A DNA stretch of 64,000 nt from Enterobacter cloacae complex sp. ECNIH7 (GCF_002208095.1 NZ_CP017990.1:4154001-4218000); one strand, 5' to 3'. Counted from the stretch's first letter, positions 1 to 11,487 are shown. Translations and numbers: made by a program. Notes: generated by a model not told the origin, from the sequence alone.

Positions 1-118
1 GATGACGGCACGTTACCAGTTTACTGATATTCTGTTGGGACCTCGCGTTCTGCGCACTGAGACAACGGCACTCACGGCCATTACCGCGCTACAGGTACGG
101 TTTGGCGATCTGGGTTGA
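1..118 (+). CDS. rsmE: 16S rRNA m3U1498 methyltransferase RsmE, 3' end only
   Basis: Only the last 38 or so codons are present; the gene starts outside the window. The visible C-terminus contains the [12 protein letters not shown] segment followed by ALTAITALQ, which is the SAM-binding trefoil-knot end of SPOUT-family RsmE. RsmE methylates U1498 of 16S rRNA. The stop is 19 bases before the gshB start, the usual enterobacterial rsmE-gshB arrangement. Confidence 0.93.
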
Positions 119-137
119 AGCATTAACGGAGAAGAAC

Positions 138-1085
138 ATGATCAAGCTCGGCATCGTGATGGACCCCATCGCAAACATTAACATCAAGAAAGATTCCAGC
201 TTCGCCATGCTGCTGGAAGCGCAGCGTCGCGGCTATGAACTCCACTATATGGAGATGAACGATCTTTACCTGATCAACGGTGAAGCTCGCGCCCGCACCC
301 GCATCGTTAACGTCGAGCAGAACTACGACAAATGGTACGAGTTCGGCACCGAGCAGGATATTGCCCTGGCCGATCTCAACGTCATCCTGATGCGTAAAGA
401 TCCGCCGTTCGACACCGAATACATTTACAGCACCTACATCCTTGAGCGTGCAGAAGAGAAAGGCACGCTGATCGTCAACAAGCCGCAGAGCCTGCGCGAC
501 TGCAACGAGAAGCTCTACACCGCCTGGTTCTCTGACCTGACGCCGGAAACCCTGGTGACCCGCAGCAAAGCGCAGCTGAAGGAATTCTGGCAGAAGCACG
601 GTGATATCATCATGAAGCCGCTGGACGGCATGGGCGGCGCGTCGATTTTCCGCGTTAAGGAGAGCGACCCGAACATTGGCGTGATTGCCGAAACGCTGAC
701 CGAACTGGGCACGCGTTACTGCATGGCGCAGAACTATATTCCGGCGATTAAAGACGGCGATAAACGCGTTCTGGTGGTAGATGGCGAACCGGTTCCTTAC
801 TGCCTGGCGCGTATCCCGCAGGGTGGCGAAACTCGTGGGAACCTGGCAGCCGGTGGCCGCGGTGAGCCGCGCCCGCTGACCGAAAGCGACTGGGAAATTG
901 CCCGCCGCGTTGGCCCAACGCTGAAAGCCAAAGGCCTGATCTTCGTCGGTCTGGATATCATCGGCGATCGTCTGACCGAAGTGAACGTCACCAGCCCGAC
1001 CTGCATTCGTGAAATTGAAGCGGAATTCCCGATTTCGATCACCGGAATGCTGATGGACGCTATCGAAAAACGTTTACAAAAATAA
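138..1085 (+). CDS. gshB: Glutathione synthetase
   Basis: This 315-residue protein joins glycine to gamma-glutamylcysteine using ATP, the last step of glutathione synthesis, in the cytoplasm. It starts MIKLGIVMDPI and shows the ATP-grasp features: IIMKPLDGMGGASIFRV (P-loop-like, near residue 160), RVLVVDGEPV and the metal-binding end TEVNVTSPTCIREIE. The ATG at 138 is preferred over the in-frame ATG at 102 because it has a GGAGAAG ribosome site, gives the family length (about 316) and does not overlap rsmE. A strong terminator follows at 1104. Confidence 0.97.
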   Translation: MIKLGIVMDPIANINIKKDSSFAMLLEAQRRGYELHYMEMNDLYLINGEARARTRIVNVEQNYDKWYEFGTEQDIALADLNVILMRKDPPFDTEYIYSTYILERAEEKGTLIVNKPQSLRDCNEKLYTAWFSDLTPETLVTRSKAQLKEFWQKHGDIIMKPLDGMGGASIFRVKESDPNIGVIAETLTELGTRYCMAQNYIPAIKDGDKRVLVVDGEPVPYCLARIPQGGETRGNLAAGGRGEPRPLTESDWEIARRVGPTLKAKGLIFVGLDIIGDRLTEVNVTSPTCIREIEAEFPISITGMLMDAIEKRLQK

Positions 1086-1103
1086 CCTAACAATACTATT
1101 AGT

Positions 1104-1147
1104 GACAGCGCCTGAGTTTGTCCCCATACTGGGCGCTGTCGCTTTTT
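1104..1147 (+). terminator. Rho-independent terminator after gshB
   Basis: GACAGCGCC (1104-1112) pairs with GGCGCTGTC (1132-1140) and is followed by a T run at 1143-1147. It lies between gshB and yqgE, so the two are probably separate transcripts. Confidence 0.85.
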
Positions 1148-1172
1148 AAACCAGGAAACAGTACCTCTGACA

Positions 1173-1733
1173 ATGAATTTACAGCATCACTTTCTTATTG
1201 CCATGCCTGCTCTCCAGGATCCGATTTTTCGCCGCGCCGTGGTTTATATTTGTGAATACAATGAAGACGGCGCGATGGGTATTATCATCAATAAACCACT
1301 GGAAAATCTTCAGGTTGAAGGAATTCTGGACAAGCTGAAAATACCGGCTGAAGCGCGACTGCCGGAAATCCGGCTTGATAAACCGGTGATGCTGGGTGGA
1401 CCTCTTGCAGAAGATCGCGGCTTTATCCTGCATACGCCGCCGGTATTCTCTTCAAGCATTCGAATTTCGGATAACACCGTTATCACGACCTCGCGCGACG
1501 TGCTTGAAACGCTGGGCACCGCAGAGCAGCCTTCTGAAGTGCTGGTGGCGCTGGGCTATTCGTCGTGGGAGAAAGGCCAGCTTGAGCAAGAGATCCTCGA
1601 TAACGCCTGGCTTACCGCGCCAGCGGACATGAATATCCTGTTTAAAACCCCTATCGCCGATCGCTGGCGCGACGCGGCGAAGCTGATTGGCATTGATATC
1701 CTGACCATGCCTGGCGTAGCGGGGCACGCCTGA
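1173..1733 (+). CDS. yqgE: YqgE/AlgH family protein
   Basis: A 186-residue cytoplasmic protein of the UPF0301/AlgH family (E. coli YqgE is 187 residues). It begins [19 protein letters not shown] and contains the family segments [12 protein letters not shown] and [13 protein letters not shown]. The biochemical role is unknown. Its stop codon overlaps the ruvX start (TGATG), so the two are likely translationally coupled, as in other enterobacteria. Confidence 0.95.
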   Translation: MNLQHHFLIAMPALQDPIFRRAVVYICEYNEDGAMGIIINKPLENLQVEGILDKLKIPAEARLPEIRLDKPVMLGGPLAEDRGFILHTPPVFSSSIRISDNTVITTSRDVLETLGTAEQPSEVLVALGYSSWEKGQLEQEILDNAWLTAPADMNILFKTPIADRWRDAAKLIGIDILTMPGVAGHA

Positions 1734-2149
1734 TGAGCGGAACGCTTCTGGCCTTCGATTTTGGTACCAAAAGCATTGGCGTCGCCGTGGGTCAGCGTAT
1801 CACCGGTACCGCGCGTCCGCTTACGGCCCTGAAGGCCAATGACGGCACGCCAGACTGGAATCTTATCGAACGTCTGCTTAAAGAGTGGCAGCCGGATGAC
1901 GTGATTGTTGGGCTCCCGCTGAACATGGACGGCACAGAACAGCCGCTTACCGCCCGGGCGCGTAAGTTCGCCAATAAAATCCATGGCCGCTTTGGCGTCT
2001 CCGTAAAGCTTCACGACGAGCGTCTCAGCACCGTCGAAGCGCGTGCCGGCCTGTTTGAGCACGGCGGCTTCCGTGCGCTCAACAAGGGCAGCGTGGACTC
2101 CGCTTCTGCCGTGATTATCCTCGAAAGCTATTTCGAGCAGGGCTTTTAA
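1733..2149 (+). CDS. ruvX: Holliday junction resolvase-like protein RuvX/YqgF
   Basis: A 138-residue RNase H-fold nuclease of the YqgF family, implicated in 16S rRNA 5'-end processing and possibly recombination. The N-terminal [13 protein letters not shown] carries the first catalytic Asp, [12 protein letters not shown] contains the strand-end motif, and the C-terminal [16 protein letters not shown] contains the last acidic residues. It starts at the ATG overlapping the yqgE stop. Confidence 0.95.
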   Translation: MSGTLLAFDFGTKSIGVAVGQRITGTARPLTALKANDGTPDWNLIERLLKEWQPDDVIVGLPLNMDGTEQPLTARARKFANKIHGRFGVSVKLHDERLSTVEARAGLFEHGGFRALNKGSVDSASAVIILESYFEQGF

Positions 2150-2159
2150 GCACGGGGGC

Positions 2160-3140
2160 CTACAGCCGGCCCTGCGCCCGTCTCTCCGCCAGGCTCTGGT
2201 CAAAGTTCTGCATTCCTGCCTGCTGACCGGTTTGAATGATCCCGGGCAGTTGCCACGTTTTCCCTTCACGAATCAAATTCGCCGCCGCCGCAGTGTTCAC
2301 CAGCAGTTCATACAACGCGACGCGCCCGCCCTGCAGATCGGGAAGCAGCCTCTGCGCCAGCACCGCCCGCAGGCTGCCGGCCAGCTGGTTACGCACAGGA
2401 TCTTTCTCCTGCGCCGGGAACGTATCGACCAGCCGTTCAATCGCCTGCGATGCCCCGCGCGTATGCAGCGTCGCCAGTACCAGGTGTCCGGTTTCCGCCG
2501 CCGTCAGCGCCAGGCGGATCGTTTCGCTGTCGCGCAGCTCCCCCAGCAAAATAACGTCCGGATCCTGGCGTAAGGCGCTGCGCAGCGCTTCAGCAAATGA
2601 CGGGCTGTGCTGGCCTATCTCCCGCTGCTGGATCAGACAACGTTCGCTCTGGTAGATAAACTCCACCGGATCTTCAAGCGTCAGGATATGGCCGTCAGCA
2701 TGGTGGTTGAGAAAATCGACCATCGCCGCCAGCGTAGTGGATTTGCCGCTGCCGGTCGCCCCCGTGACCAGAATCAGCCCGGCGTCATTGGACAACAGTT
2801 CCGGGATCGCCCGCGGCGCGCCCAGCGAAGAGAGCTGTGGGCAGCTACGCGGCAGCAGCCGCAGCGTAACAGAGACACCTCTCATCTGCTTAAAGGCACT
2901 GCCGCGCAGCCGCTGGCCTCCCGTTACCGTCGCGGCAAAATCCACCTGCCCCTTTGCCCACCAGATCCCCTGCTGCTCATCGTTGAGCCACGCTTTCAAT
3001 AACGCTCCGACATCGGGAGGCGGAAAAGGCGCAGGCTCAAGCCGACCTAATCTGCGCCAGCGCGGTGGCGAATCACTGCACAGGTGTAGATCGGAGACGT
3101 TATGCTTTACACTAAGGGCCACAATTTCTTCCACATCCAT
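2160..3140 (-). CDS. yggR: PilT-like twitching ATPase YggR
   Basis: A 326-residue type II/IV secretion ATPase of the PilT/GspE superfamily. Walker A is GATGSGKSTT (near residue 127), the Walker B region is VILLGELRDSETI and the His box is GHLVLATLHTRGA. PilT retracts type IV pili in other bacteria. Enterobacterial YggR is an orphan without adjacent pilus genes, and its role is unproven. It is divergent from yggS with 17 bp between the starts. Confidence 0.93.
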   Translation of the reverse strand: MDVEEIVALSVKHNVSDLHLCSDSPPRWRRLGRLEPAPFPPPDVGALLKAWLNDEQQGIWWAKGQVDFAATVTGGQRLRGSAFKQMRGVSVTLRLLPRSCPQLSSLGAPRAIPELLSNDAGLILVTGATGSGKSTTLAAMVDFLNHHADGHILTLEDPVEFIYQSERCLIQQREIGQHSPSFAEALRSALRQDPDVILLGELRDSETIRLALTAAETGHLVLATLHTRGASQAIERLVDTFPAQEKDPVRNQLAGSLRAVLAQRLLPDLQGGRVALYELLVNTAAAANLIREGKTWQLPGIIQTGQQAGMQNFDQSLAERRAQGRL

Positions 3141-3157
3141 AGACTATTCCTCGGAAA

Positions 3158-3859
3158 ATGAACGACATTGCGCATAACCTGGCACAGGTCCGGGACAAAA
3201 TCTCAGCCGCCGCAGCGCGCTGCGGCCGTGCTTCAGAAGAAATTACGCTGCTTGCAGTCAGCAAAACCAAGCCTGCGAGCGCCATCGCAGAAGCTATTGA
3301 TGCAGGCCAGCGGGCCTTTGGTGAAAACTACGTGCAGGAAGGCGTGGATAAAATTCGCTACTTCCAGGAACAGGGGAATACGGATCTGCAGTGGCACTTT
3401 ATTGGCCCCCTGCAGTCGAACAAAAGCCGTCTGGTAGCAGAACACTTCGACTGGTGCCACACCATCGATCGCCTGCGTATTGCTACCCGCCTGAATGACC
3501 AGCGTCCGGCAGAAATGCCAGCGCTTGACGTGCTGATTCAGGTCAACATCAGCGACGAAAACAGCAAGTCCGGCATTGCGCTGAGCGAGCTGGACGCGCT
3601 GGCCGCCGAGGTGGCCGAACTGCCGCGCTTGACCCTGCGCGGGCTGATGGCAATTCCGGCGCCTGAGTCAAGTTATGAAAGGCAGTTTGCCGTGGCACAG
3701 CAAATGGCTGTAGCATTTGAGGCGCTTAAAGCGCGCTATAACACGGTAGACACGCTTTCACTGGGCATGTCAGATGATATGGAAGCCGCCATCGCGGCAG
3801 GCAGCACTATGGTGCGCATCGGTACGGCAATTTTCGGTGCGCGCGACTACTCAAAATAA
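3158..3859 (+). CDS. yggS: PLP homeostasis protein YggS (PipY/YggS family)
   Basis: A 233-residue single-domain alanine-racemase-like barrel that binds pyridoxal phosphate and helps control free PLP. The PLP-binding lysine is K36 in LLAVSKTKP, and the phosphate-binding end MSDDMEAAIAAGSTMVRIG is present. It heads a compact rightward run yggS-yggT-yggU-rdgB-hemW with gaps or overlaps of a few bases. Confidence 0.96.
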   Translation: MNDIAHNLAQVRDKISAAAARCGRASEEITLLAVSKTKPASAIAEAIDAGQRAFGENYVQEGVDKIRYFQEQGNTDLQWHFIGPLQSNKSRLVAEHFDWCHTIDRLRIATRLNDQRPAEMPALDVLIQVNISDENSKSGIALSELDALAAEVAELPRLTLRGLMAIPAPESSYERQFAVAQQMAVAFEALKARYNTVDTLSLGMSDDMEAAIAAGSTMVRIGTAIFGARDYSK

Positions 3860-3880
3860 TAAGGAAACCTGAGGAACGCC

Positions 3881-4447
3881 ATGAAGACGTTGACTTTCCT
3901 GCTCTCAACAGTGCTTGAGCTGTATACGATGGCGCTTTTGCTGCGCGTCTGGATGCAGTGGGCCCGCTGTGATTTTTATAATCCGTTCTCGCAGTTTGTC
4001 GTGAAAATCACGCAACCTGTTGTCGGACCGCTGCGCCGCATTATCCCGGCGATGGGTCCCATCGACAGTTCGTCTCTGCTGGTAGCGTTTATTCTGAGCG
4101 TTATCAAAGCGATCGTGCTGTTTATGGTCATCACCTTCCAGCCGATTATCTGGATTGCCGCCGTTCTGATTCTGATCAAAACCATCGGCCTGCTGATTTT
4201 CTGGGTGCTGCTGGTCATGGCGATCATGAGCTGGGTGAGCCAGGGCCGTAGCCCGGTAGAGTATGCCTTGATTCAGCTGGCCGAGCCGCTGCTGCGTCCA
4301 ATCCGTAACCTGCTTCCGTCTATGGGCGGCATCGATTTTTCGCCGATGATCCTGGTTCTGCTGCTCTATGTGATCAACATGGGGATCGCTGAACTGCTGC
4401 AGTCCACGGGCGATATGCTGCTGCCGGGGCTGTGGATGGCGCTATGA
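3881..4447 (+). CDS. yggT: YggT family integral membrane protein
   Basis: A 188-residue membrane protein with two repeated YggT domains, each with a hydrophobic helix and a segment of the type [23 protein letters not shown] (first) or [16 protein letters not shown] (second). The family is linked to cell-surface and osmotic phenotypes in some bacteria, but the function is unsettled. Its TGA overlaps the yggU ATG. Confidence 0.95.
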   Translation: MKTLTFLLSTVLELYTMALLLRVWMQWARCDFYNPFSQFVVKITQPVVGPLRRIIPAMGPIDSSSLLVAFILSVIKAIVLFMVITFQPIIWIAAVLILIKTIGLLIFWVLLVMAIMSWVSQGRSPVEYALIQLAEPLLRPIRNLLPSMGGIDFSPMILVLLLYVINMGIAELLQSTGDMLLPGLWMAL

Positions 4448-4740
4448 GTGCCGTAAGCACCTGCGCTGACGGGCTGGTTTTGCGGCTGTATATTCAGCCG
4501 AAAGCCAGCCGTGACGGTATTGTTGGGCTGCATGGCGACGAATTAAAAGTCGCCATCACCGCCCCACCGGTTGACGGCCAGGCGAACGCGCATCTGACCA
4601 AATATCTGGCAAAACAGTTTCGCGTCGCCAAAAGCCAGGTCATCATTGAAAAAGGTGAGCTTGGGCGACATAAACAGGTAAAAATCCTTAATCCGCAATC
4701 TATCCCGACGGAAGTCGCGGCTCTGAAAGAACAGGACTAA
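4444..4740 (+). CDS. yggU: DUF167 protein YggU
   Basis: A 98-residue member of UPF0235/DUF167, function unknown. Conserved segments are [22 protein letters not shown] split around [17 protein letters not shown] and [14 protein letters not shown]. An ATG at 4432 would add four residues inside yggT. The ATG at 4444 is preferred because it forms the ATGA overlap with the yggT stop and matches the E. coli N-terminus MSAV. Confidence 0.94.
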   Translation: MSAVSTCADGLVLRLYIQPKASRDGIVGLHGDELKVAITAPPVDGQANAHLTKYLAKQFRVAKSQVIIEKGELGRHKQVKILNPQSIPTEVAALKEQD

Positions 4741-4743
4741 ACC

Positions 4744-5337
4744 ATGCAGAAAGTTGTTCTCGCGACCGGCAACGCCGGTAAAGTGCGCGAGCTGGCCTCG
4801 CTATTAAATGATTTTGGGCTGGACGTGGTTGCCCAGACCGAGCTTGGCGTCGAGTCCGCCGAAGAGACGGGGCTGACGTTTATCGAAAACGCGATCCTGA
4901 AAGCGCGTCACGCCGCGCAGATTACCGGCCTGCCCGCGATTGCCGACGACTCCGGCCTGGCCGTGGATTTTCTCGGCGGTGCCCCGGGGATTTACTCTGC
5001 GCGCTATTCCGGCGTTGACGCCACCGACCAGCAGAATCTGGAAAAGCTGCTTGTCGCCCTGAAAGACGTACCGGACGAACAGCGCACCGCGCAGTTTCAC
5101 TGCGTGCTGGTCTATATGCGCCACGCGGAAGACCCTACGCCGATCGTCTGCCACGGCAGCTGGCCGGGCGTGATTACCCGTGAAGCGGCTGGCAACGGCG
5201 GCTTTGGCTACGACCCTATTTTCTTTGTCCCGACCGAGGACAAAACCGCTGCGGAACTGACCCGCGAAGAAAAAAGCGCGATTTCCCACCGTGGACGCGC
5301 GCTGAAACTGTTACTGGAAGCACTGCGTAATGGCTAA
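4744..5337 (+). CDS. rdgB: dITP/XTP pyrophosphatase RdgB
   Basis: A 197-residue Ham1/ITPase-family enzyme that hydrolyses dITP, ITP and XTP to the monophosphates, keeping deaminated purines out of nucleic acids. Motifs are the N-terminal [12 protein letters not shown], the metal-binding [16 protein letters not shown] and the C-terminal AISHRGRAL. It overlaps hemW by 8 bp (5330-5337), so the two are probably co-translated. Confidence 0.97.
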   Translation: MQKVVLATGNAGKVRELASLLNDFGLDVVAQTELGVESAEETGLTFIENAILKARHAAQITGLPAIADDSGLAVDFLGGAPGIYSARYSGVDATDQQNLEKLLVALKDVPDEQRTAQFHCVLVYMRHAEDPTPIVCHGSWPGVITREAAGNGGFGYDPIFFVPTEDKTAAELTREEKSAISHRGRALKLLLEALRNG

Positions 5338-6472
5338 TTTGCCGCCTCTGAGTCTGTATATTCACATCCCGTGGTGCGTGCAGAAATGCCCGTACTGCGA
5401 TTTCAACTCGCACGCGCTGAAGGGCGAAGTGCCGCACGATGACTACGTTGCGCATCTGCTGGCCGACCTGGATGCCGATGTACCTTACGCACAGGGACGT
5501 GAAGTTAAGACCATTTTCATTGGTGGCGGTACGCCGAGCCTGCTGTCAGGCCCGGCGATGCAAACGCTGCTGGACGGCGTGCGTTCGCGCCTGAACCTGG
5601 CGGCGGATGCTGAAATTACGATGGAAGCCAACCCCGGCACCGTTGAGGCCGACCGTTTTGTCGAGTATCAGCGCGCGGGCGTGAACCGCATCTCCATCGG
5701 CGTGCAGAGCTTTAGCGAACCAAAGCTAAAACGTCTGGGGCGCATTCATGGCCCGGAAGAGGCGAAGCGCGCGGCAAACCTGGCGACCGGTCTTGGCCTT
5801 CGCAGCTTCAACCTCGATTTGATGCACGGCCTGCCGGATCAGTCGCTGGAAGAGGCGCTGGACGACCTGCGCCAGGCGATCGAACTGAACCCGCCGCACC
5901 TGTCGTGGTATCAGCTCACCATTGAGCCAAACACGCTGTTCGGTTCCCGCCCGCCGGTGCTGCCGGACGACGACGCGCTCTGGGATATCTTCGAGCAGGG
6001 TCACAGGCTGCTAACCGCTGCGGGCTATCAGCAGTATGAAACGTCCGCGTATGCGAAGCCGGGCTATCAGTGCCAGCACAACCTGAACTACTGGCGCTTT
6101 GGCGACTATCTGGGGATTGGCTGCGGCGCGCACGGCAAGGTGACCTTCCCGGACGGGCGCATTCTGCGCACCGCCAAAACCCGCCACCCGCGCGGATACA
6201 TGGAAGGCCGCTACCTGGAGCGTCAGCACGACGTTGAGGCGGCGGATAAACCGTTTGAGTTCTTCATGAACCGCTTCCGTCTGCTGGAAGCCGCGCCGCG
6301 CGCGGAGTTTGCGCGTTACACCGGGCTGCCGGAGTCGGTGATTCGCCCGCAGATCGACGAAGCGCTGGCCCAGGGGTATCTCACCGAGAGTGAGGAATAC
6401 TGGCAGATCACCGAGCACGGCAAGCTGTTCTTAAACTCCCTTCTTGAACTGTTCCTCGCCGAAGAATCCTGA
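5330..6472 (+). CDS. hemW: Heme chaperone HemW (radical SAM)
   Basis: A 380-residue HemN-like radical SAM protein that binds heme and is thought to deliver it to respiratory enzymes; it is not a coproporphyrinogen oxidase. The 4Fe-4S ligands are C16, C20 and C23 in [19 protein letters not shown] and the HemN C-terminal domain ending in [11 protein letters not shown] are present. The stop codon lies in an inverted repeat, AATCCTGAA (6465-6473) and TTCAGGATT (6480-6488), a weak terminator candidate without a clear T run. Confidence 0.96.
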   Translation: MANLPPLSLYIHIPWCVQKCPYCDFNSHALKGEVPHDDYVAHLLADLDADVPYAQGREVKTIFIGGGTPSLLSGPAMQTLLDGVRSRLNLAADAEITMEANPGTVEADRFVEYQRAGVNRISIGVQSFSEPKLKRLGRIHGPEEAKRAANLATGLGLRSFNLDLMHGLPDQSLEEALDDLRQAIELNPPHLSWYQLTIEPNTLFGSRPPVLPDDDALWDIFEQGHRLLTAAGYQQYETSAYAKPGYQCQHNLNYWRFGDYLGIGCGAHGKVTFPDGRILRTAKTRHPRGYMEGRYLERQHDVEAADKPFEFFMNRFRLLEAAPRAEFARYTGLPESVIRPQIDEALAQGYLTESEEYWQITEHGKLFLNSLLELFLAEES

Positions 6473-6529
6473 AGGCTTATTCAGGATTTAGCATCCCGCT
6501 CTGCCGGCTGAGGAAAAGGCTGGCAGAGT

Positions 6530-6874
6530 GTGGGGATGGAAAAATCAAAACAACTCCGCAAACAAATGACGCCCGAAGAATTACTCCTCTGGTATTTGCT
6601 CAGGGGTCGTCGCTTCTTTGGGTATAAGTTTCGTCGGCAGATGCCTATTGGTCCGTACATCGTGGATTTCGCCTGCTTTAAGGCGAAGCTGATCGTTGAG
6701 CTGGACGGGGGTCAGCATCAGAACAAAGAGAAGTATGATTCACGGCGTACCGAGTTTTTGAATGCGAACGGATGGGAAGTCTTACGGTTCTGGAATAACG
6801 AATTCAGGGCTAATGAGGAGGAGGTGTTGATAGCTATTCTGCAACGACTGCAATGCCTGATGCCCTCACCCTAA
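6530..6874 (+). CDS. DUF559 (Vsr-like nuclease fold) protein
   Basis: A short protein (114 residues from GTG 6530, 112 from ATG 6536; ATG is the safer start). The family has an endonuclease-like fold related to very-short-patch repair nucleases. Segments typical of DUF559 are RKQMTPEELLLWYLLRGRR, FRRQMPIGPYIVDFACFKAKLIVELDGGQH and a C-terminal GWEVLRFWN. The acidic and Gln residues in IVDFAC and VELDGGQHQ match the expected metal site. The gene is not part of the E. coli order here. A dispersed repeat overlaps its 3' end, so it may be a recent arrival. Function unknown. Confidence 0.85.
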   Translation: MGMEKSKQLRKQMTPEELLLWYLLRGRRFFGYKFRRQMPIGPYIVDFACFKAKLIVELDGGQHQNKEKYDSRRTEFLNANGWEVLRFWNNEFRANEEEVLIAILQRLQCLMPSP

Positions 6875-6945
6875 CCCTCTCCCACAGGGAGAGGGAACGA
6901 TTACACCCTCTCCCATGGGGAGAGGGCCGGGGTGAGGGGCCCAGC
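6861..6945. repeat. Dispersed palindromic repeat, copy 1
   Basis: CCCTCACCCTAACCCTCTCC is followed by a GGGAGAGGG arm, and then a second CCCTCTCCCATGGGGAGAGG with GGGTGAGGG. It is made of CCCTCTCCC/GGGAGAGGG stems framed by CCCTCACC/GGGTGAGGG. The same units occur at 11411-11487 and 22984-23018, always in the short space after a gene. Confidence 0.75.
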
Positions 6946-6956
6946 GCGCAGAGATC

Positions 6957-7673
6957 TTACTTAAGCGTCCCCACCAGCGCCTTCCGGCTATCTTCCAGCG
7001 ACACCACACGTTTACACACGTCTTTGCCGAACTGCTGGAAATCATCTTCCTGGTTCTTCCACTCGTTCTGAATGGAGGTCTGCAAGCCGCCCAGGCTGCC
7101 CAGCACGCCCTGCAGCGGGTTACCGCCGCCTTTCAGCACGGCTTTCGCCCCCATTTCGTTGATGCTGTCCTGCAGGATGCCGCCCATCGCCTGATTCACC
7201 AGCTGCTGCCCGTCAGCGCGGACCTGATCGATCGCCTTGTAGTGGAACGTCAGGCCGTCGGTGCGCGTCTCGATAATGCGGTTCATCTGCTCTTTAAGCT
7301 GCTTATCGAGCTTCGTCAGGCGGGTGCGCATGTTGCTGCTCTCACCCACCTCTTTGGTGATGATCTTATCCAGCGCGACGCGGCTTTTCTCAACGCGGGT
7401 CAGCGCGCCGTCGTTGATCCACGGCAGTGCGGTACGCAGCTCAGCCTGGTAATCCTTCGCCTGCTCGCGCTGCGCGGCAGTCAGGTTTTGCGGCTTGCCG
7501 TTAAACGTCACGTTACCATCCGGCGTAATCACCAGATTGCCGTTCTCGCCTTTGACCTGCACGGTTTGCGGGCTTAACACCACGTCATCACGCGGGGTGA
7601 CGCTACATTGATAATCCGCATGGGCGGTGAATCCGGTTGCCATCAAAGCAACAGCCAGCAACGTTTTGCGCAT
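6957..7673 (-). CDS. yggN: DUF2884 family secreted protein YggN
   Basis: A 238-residue periplasmic protein of unknown function. It starts MRKTLLAVALMATGFTAHA, a Sec signal peptide cleaved after AHA. The mature part begins DYQCSVTPRDDVVLSPQ and ends KDVCKRVVSLEDSRKALV; the two Cys may form a disulfide. An upstream in-frame Met would add seven residues; the ATG at 7673 is chosen because GAGGGAG lies upstream and the signal peptide starts there. Confidence 0.93.
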   Translation of the reverse strand: MRKTLLAVALMATGFTAHADYQCSVTPRDDVVLSPQTVQVKGENGNLVITPDGNVTFNGKPQNLTAAQREQAKDYQAELRTALPWINDGALTRVEKSRVALDKIITKEVGESSNMRTRLTKLDKQLKEQMNRIIETRTDGLTFHYKAIDQVRADGQQLVNQAMGGILQDSINEMGAKAVLKGGGNPLQGVLGSLGGLQTSIQNEWKNQEDDFQQFGKDVCKRVVSLEDSRKALVGTLK

Positions 7674-7697
7674 CTTAAACACTCCCTCAGACAAAAT

Positions 7698-7717
7698 GGG
7701 CCAGCTAATGCTGGCCC
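7698..7717 (-). terminator. Terminator of the trmB-yggL operon
   Basis: GGGCCAGC (7698-7705), loop TAAT and GCTGGCCC (7710-7717). Read leftward the stem is followed by ATTTTG. It lies just downstream of yggL and before the yggN start. Confidence 0.75.
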
Positions 7718-7729
7718 CTTATTGCTTTA

Positions 7730-8056
7730 TTAGTCCCACCAAACGTCGAAAAGTTCGCTGACGCGTACATCTTCGAGCTTGTGGTCTTCAAGCCATTTAC
7801 GTACCAGCGCCTGATGTTCTTCGGTGCATTTACCCACTTCCTGGGTGCAGATCAGACCTTCCCAGGCCAGGTAGCCGCTACCGTCGAAGGCCAGCTTGTT
7901 TGGCTCAATCACGTCATTGATGAACGCATCCACGTCCTGATCGATCTGCTCTACACTGGTGCCTTCCGGGAAACGCCACGCAACGGAGAAGCCCACTTCC
8001 TGGAATTCTTCGATGTGCATCTTTTTACGCAGACGACGGCTACGATTCTTTGCCAT
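7730..8056 (-). CDS. yggL: YggL family 50S ribosome-associated protein (DUF469)
   Basis: A 108-residue protein beginning [20 protein letters not shown] with the conserved end VSELFDVWWD and the segment FDGSGYLAWEGLICTQE. YggL has been reported to associate with the large ribosomal subunit. The start is ATG 8056, which shares one base with the trmB stop (TAATG), so trmB and yggL form one leftward operon. Confidence 0.94.
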   Translation of the reverse strand: MAKNRSRRLRKKMHIEEFQEVGFSVAWRFPEGTSVEQIDQDVDAFINDVIEPNKLAFDGSGYLAWEGLICTQEVGKCTEEHQALVRKWLEDHKLEDVRVSELFDVWWD

Positions 8057-8775
8057 TATTTCACCCTCTCGAACATTAAGTCCCATACACCGTGACCAAG
8101 ACGATGGCCACGCTGTTCAAATTTCGTTACCGGACGCGATTCCGGACGCGGTACATAGTCGTTGCTCGCAGACTGGTTTTTGTAACCGTCCAGCGACGAC
8201 ATCACTTCCAGCATATGTTCCGCATACGGTTCCCAGTCGGTCGCCATATGGAAGACACCGCCCAGCTTCAGCTTGCTTTTAACCAGCTCGGCAAACGGTG
8301 CCTGAACGATACGGCGTTTATTATGACGTGCTTTGTGCCACGGGTCAGGGAAAAAGAGCTGAACCATGGTTAAAGAATTGTCAGGAATCATTTTATGCAG
8401 CACTTCCACCGCGTCGTGACACATCACGCGCAGGTTCTCAACGCCCTCTTCATGGGCCGTTGCCAGGCATGCCCCCACGCCCGGGGAGTGGACTTCGATA
8501 CCGAGGAAGTTCTGCTCCGGTCGCGCTTTCGCCATGGTCACCAGCGAGGCGCCCATACCGAAGCCAATTTCCAGCGTGATCGGCGCGTCGCGACCAAACA
8601 GCTCGGCAAAATCCAGAGGCTGCTCGCTGAACTCAACGCCCATCACCGGCCAGTAGTTGTCCAGCGCATGTTGCTGCCCTTTTGTCAGGCGGCCCTGACG
8701 GCGGACAAAGCTGCGAATACGGCGCAGCGGGCGACCGTTTTCATCAAATTCCGGTGAAATGACGTCGTTTTTCAT
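8056..8775 (-). CDS. trmB: tRNA (guanine-N7)-methyltransferase TrmB
   Basis: A 239-residue class I SAM methyltransferase making m7G46 in tRNA. Motif I is [11 protein letters not shown] (near residue 70), and the catalytic region is [19 protein letters not shown]. The ATG at 8775 gives the E. coli-like start [19 protein letters not shown]; a Met at 8817 would add 14 residues without family support. It is divergent from mutY. Confidence 0.97.
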   Translation of the reverse strand: MKNDVISPEFDENGRPLRRIRSFVRRQGRLTKGQQHALDNYWPVMGVEFSEQPLDFAELFGRDAPITLEIGFGMGASLVTMAKARPEQNFLGIEVHSPGVGACLATAHEEGVENLRVMCHDAVEVLHKMIPDNSLTMVQLFFPDPWHKARHNKRRIVQAPFAELVKSKLKLGGVFHMATDWEPYAEHMLEVMSSLDGYKNQSASNDYVPRPESRPVTKFEQRGHRLGHGVWDLMFERVK

Positions 8776-8919
8776 AAAAGAGTTGTCTGCTTGTGAGAAT
8801 GTTCGGGAAACGGGCATTATCCAAAGTTAAGGCTTCTATGCAAGCATGGGAAAGATCCGGTTTACAGCAGATTGACGCTGTGCTGCAATCTGCGTCCCTG
8901 ATTATGCGAATCGATGACC

Positions 8920-9972
8920 ATGCAAGCCTCTCAATTTTCAGCCCAGGTGCTGGACTGGTACGACAAATACGGGCGTAAAACCCTGCCCTGGCAAATTGAA
9001 AAAACGCCTTACAAAGTATGGCTCTCCGAGGTGATGTTGCAACAAACGCAGGTCGCCACGGTGATCCCTTACTTCGAGCGTTTTATGGCGCGCTTCCCGA
9101 CGGTGACCGATCTGGCCAACGCCCCGCTGGACGAGGTCCTGCACCTGTGGACCGGTCTTGGCTATTACGCCCGCGCGCGTAACCTTCACAAGGCCGCACA
9201 GCAGGTTGCCATGCGCCACAACGGGAAATTCCCGGAAACCTTCGATGAGGTGGCCGATCTCCCCGGCGTCGGACGTTCAACCGCAGGCGCCATTCTCTCC
9301 CTGTCTTTAGGCAAGCATTTCCCGATCCTCGACGGCAACGTGAAGCGCGTGCTGGCACGCTGCTACGCCGTCGACGGCTGGCCGGGGAAGAAGGACGTTG
9401 AAAAACGTCTTTGGGAAATAAGTGAAGCGGTCACCCCGGCTAACGGCGTCGAGCGTTTCAACCAGGCGATGATGGATCTCGGCGCGATGGTCTGCACGCG
9501 CTCAAAACCAAAATGCGAACTCTGCCCGGTGAATAATCTCTGCGTGGCGTATGCCAACCATTCATGGGCGCAATATCCGGGTAAGAAACCCAAACAGACG
9601 CTGCCGGAGCGCACCGGCTATATGCTGCTGATGCAGCACGGCGACGAGGTCTTCCTCGCCCAGCGTCCACCGAGCGGTCTGTGGGGTGGTCTATACTGCT
9701 TCCCACAGTTTGAAGATGAAGATTTGCTGCGTGAATGGCTTAAACAGCGCGGGATTGCTGCCGATAACCTGACGCAGCTGACCGCGTTTCGCCATACGTT
9801 CAGCCATTTCCACCTGGATATTGTACCCATGTGGCTTCCCGTGTCGTCATTTGCCTCGTGCATGGATGAAGGCACCGCTCTCTGGTATAACTTAGCGCAA
9901 CCGCCATCAGTCGGACTGGCGGCTCCCGTGGAGCGCCTGTTACAGCAATTACGTGCCGGTGCAATGGTTTAG
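8920..9972 (+). CDS. mutY: Adenine DNA glycosylase MutY
   Basis: A 350-residue base-excision enzyme that removes adenine mispaired with 8-oxoguanine. Visible are the catalytic Glu in [13 protein letters not shown] (E37), the helix-hairpin-helix [13 protein letters not shown], the catalytic Asp in ILDGNVKRV, a 4Fe-4S loop with C-x6-C-x2-C-x5-C spacing ([17 protein letters not shown]) and a C-terminal NUDIX-like 8-oxoG-sensing domain. Start ATG 8920 gives the family N-terminus [10 protein letters not shown]; an ATG at 8914 is two codons earlier. It probably forms an operon with yggX and mltC. Confidence 0.97.
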   Translation: MQASQFSAQVLDWYDKYGRKTLPWQIEKTPYKVWLSEVMLQQTQVATVIPYFERFMARFPTVTDLANAPLDEVLHLWTGLGYYARARNLHKAAQQVAMRHNGKFPETFDEVADLPGVGRSTAGAILSLSLGKHFPILDGNVKRVLARCYAVDGWPGKKDVEKRLWEISEAVTPANGVERFNQAMMDLGAMVCTRSKPKCELCPVNNLCVAYANHSWAQYPGKKPKQTLPERTGYMLLMQHGDEVFLAQRPPSGLWGGLYCFPQFEDEDLLREWLKQRGIAADNLTQLTAFRHTFSHFHLDIVPMWLPVSSFASCMDEGTALWYNLAQPPSVGLAAPVERLLQQLRAGAMV

Positions 9973-9998
9973 CATCGACAAGAAAAAGAGGAATGAGT

Positions 9999-11404
<1,406 letters not shown>

Positions 11405-11410
11405 TCGGCA

Positions 11411-11487
11411 CACCTTCTCCCCTCTGGGAGAAGGTGTTCTGTTTCCCCTCTCCCTGGGGGAGAGGGTCAGGGTGAGGGCATCAGGCC
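11411..11487. repeat. Dispersed palindromic repeat, copy 2
   Basis: Two hairpins in series: CACCTTCTCCC...GGGAGAAGGTG and CCCTCTCCC...GGGAGAGGG, then TCAGGGTGAGGGCATCAGGC. Same family as 6861-6945 and 22984-23018. It may also end mltC transcription. Confidence 0.7.
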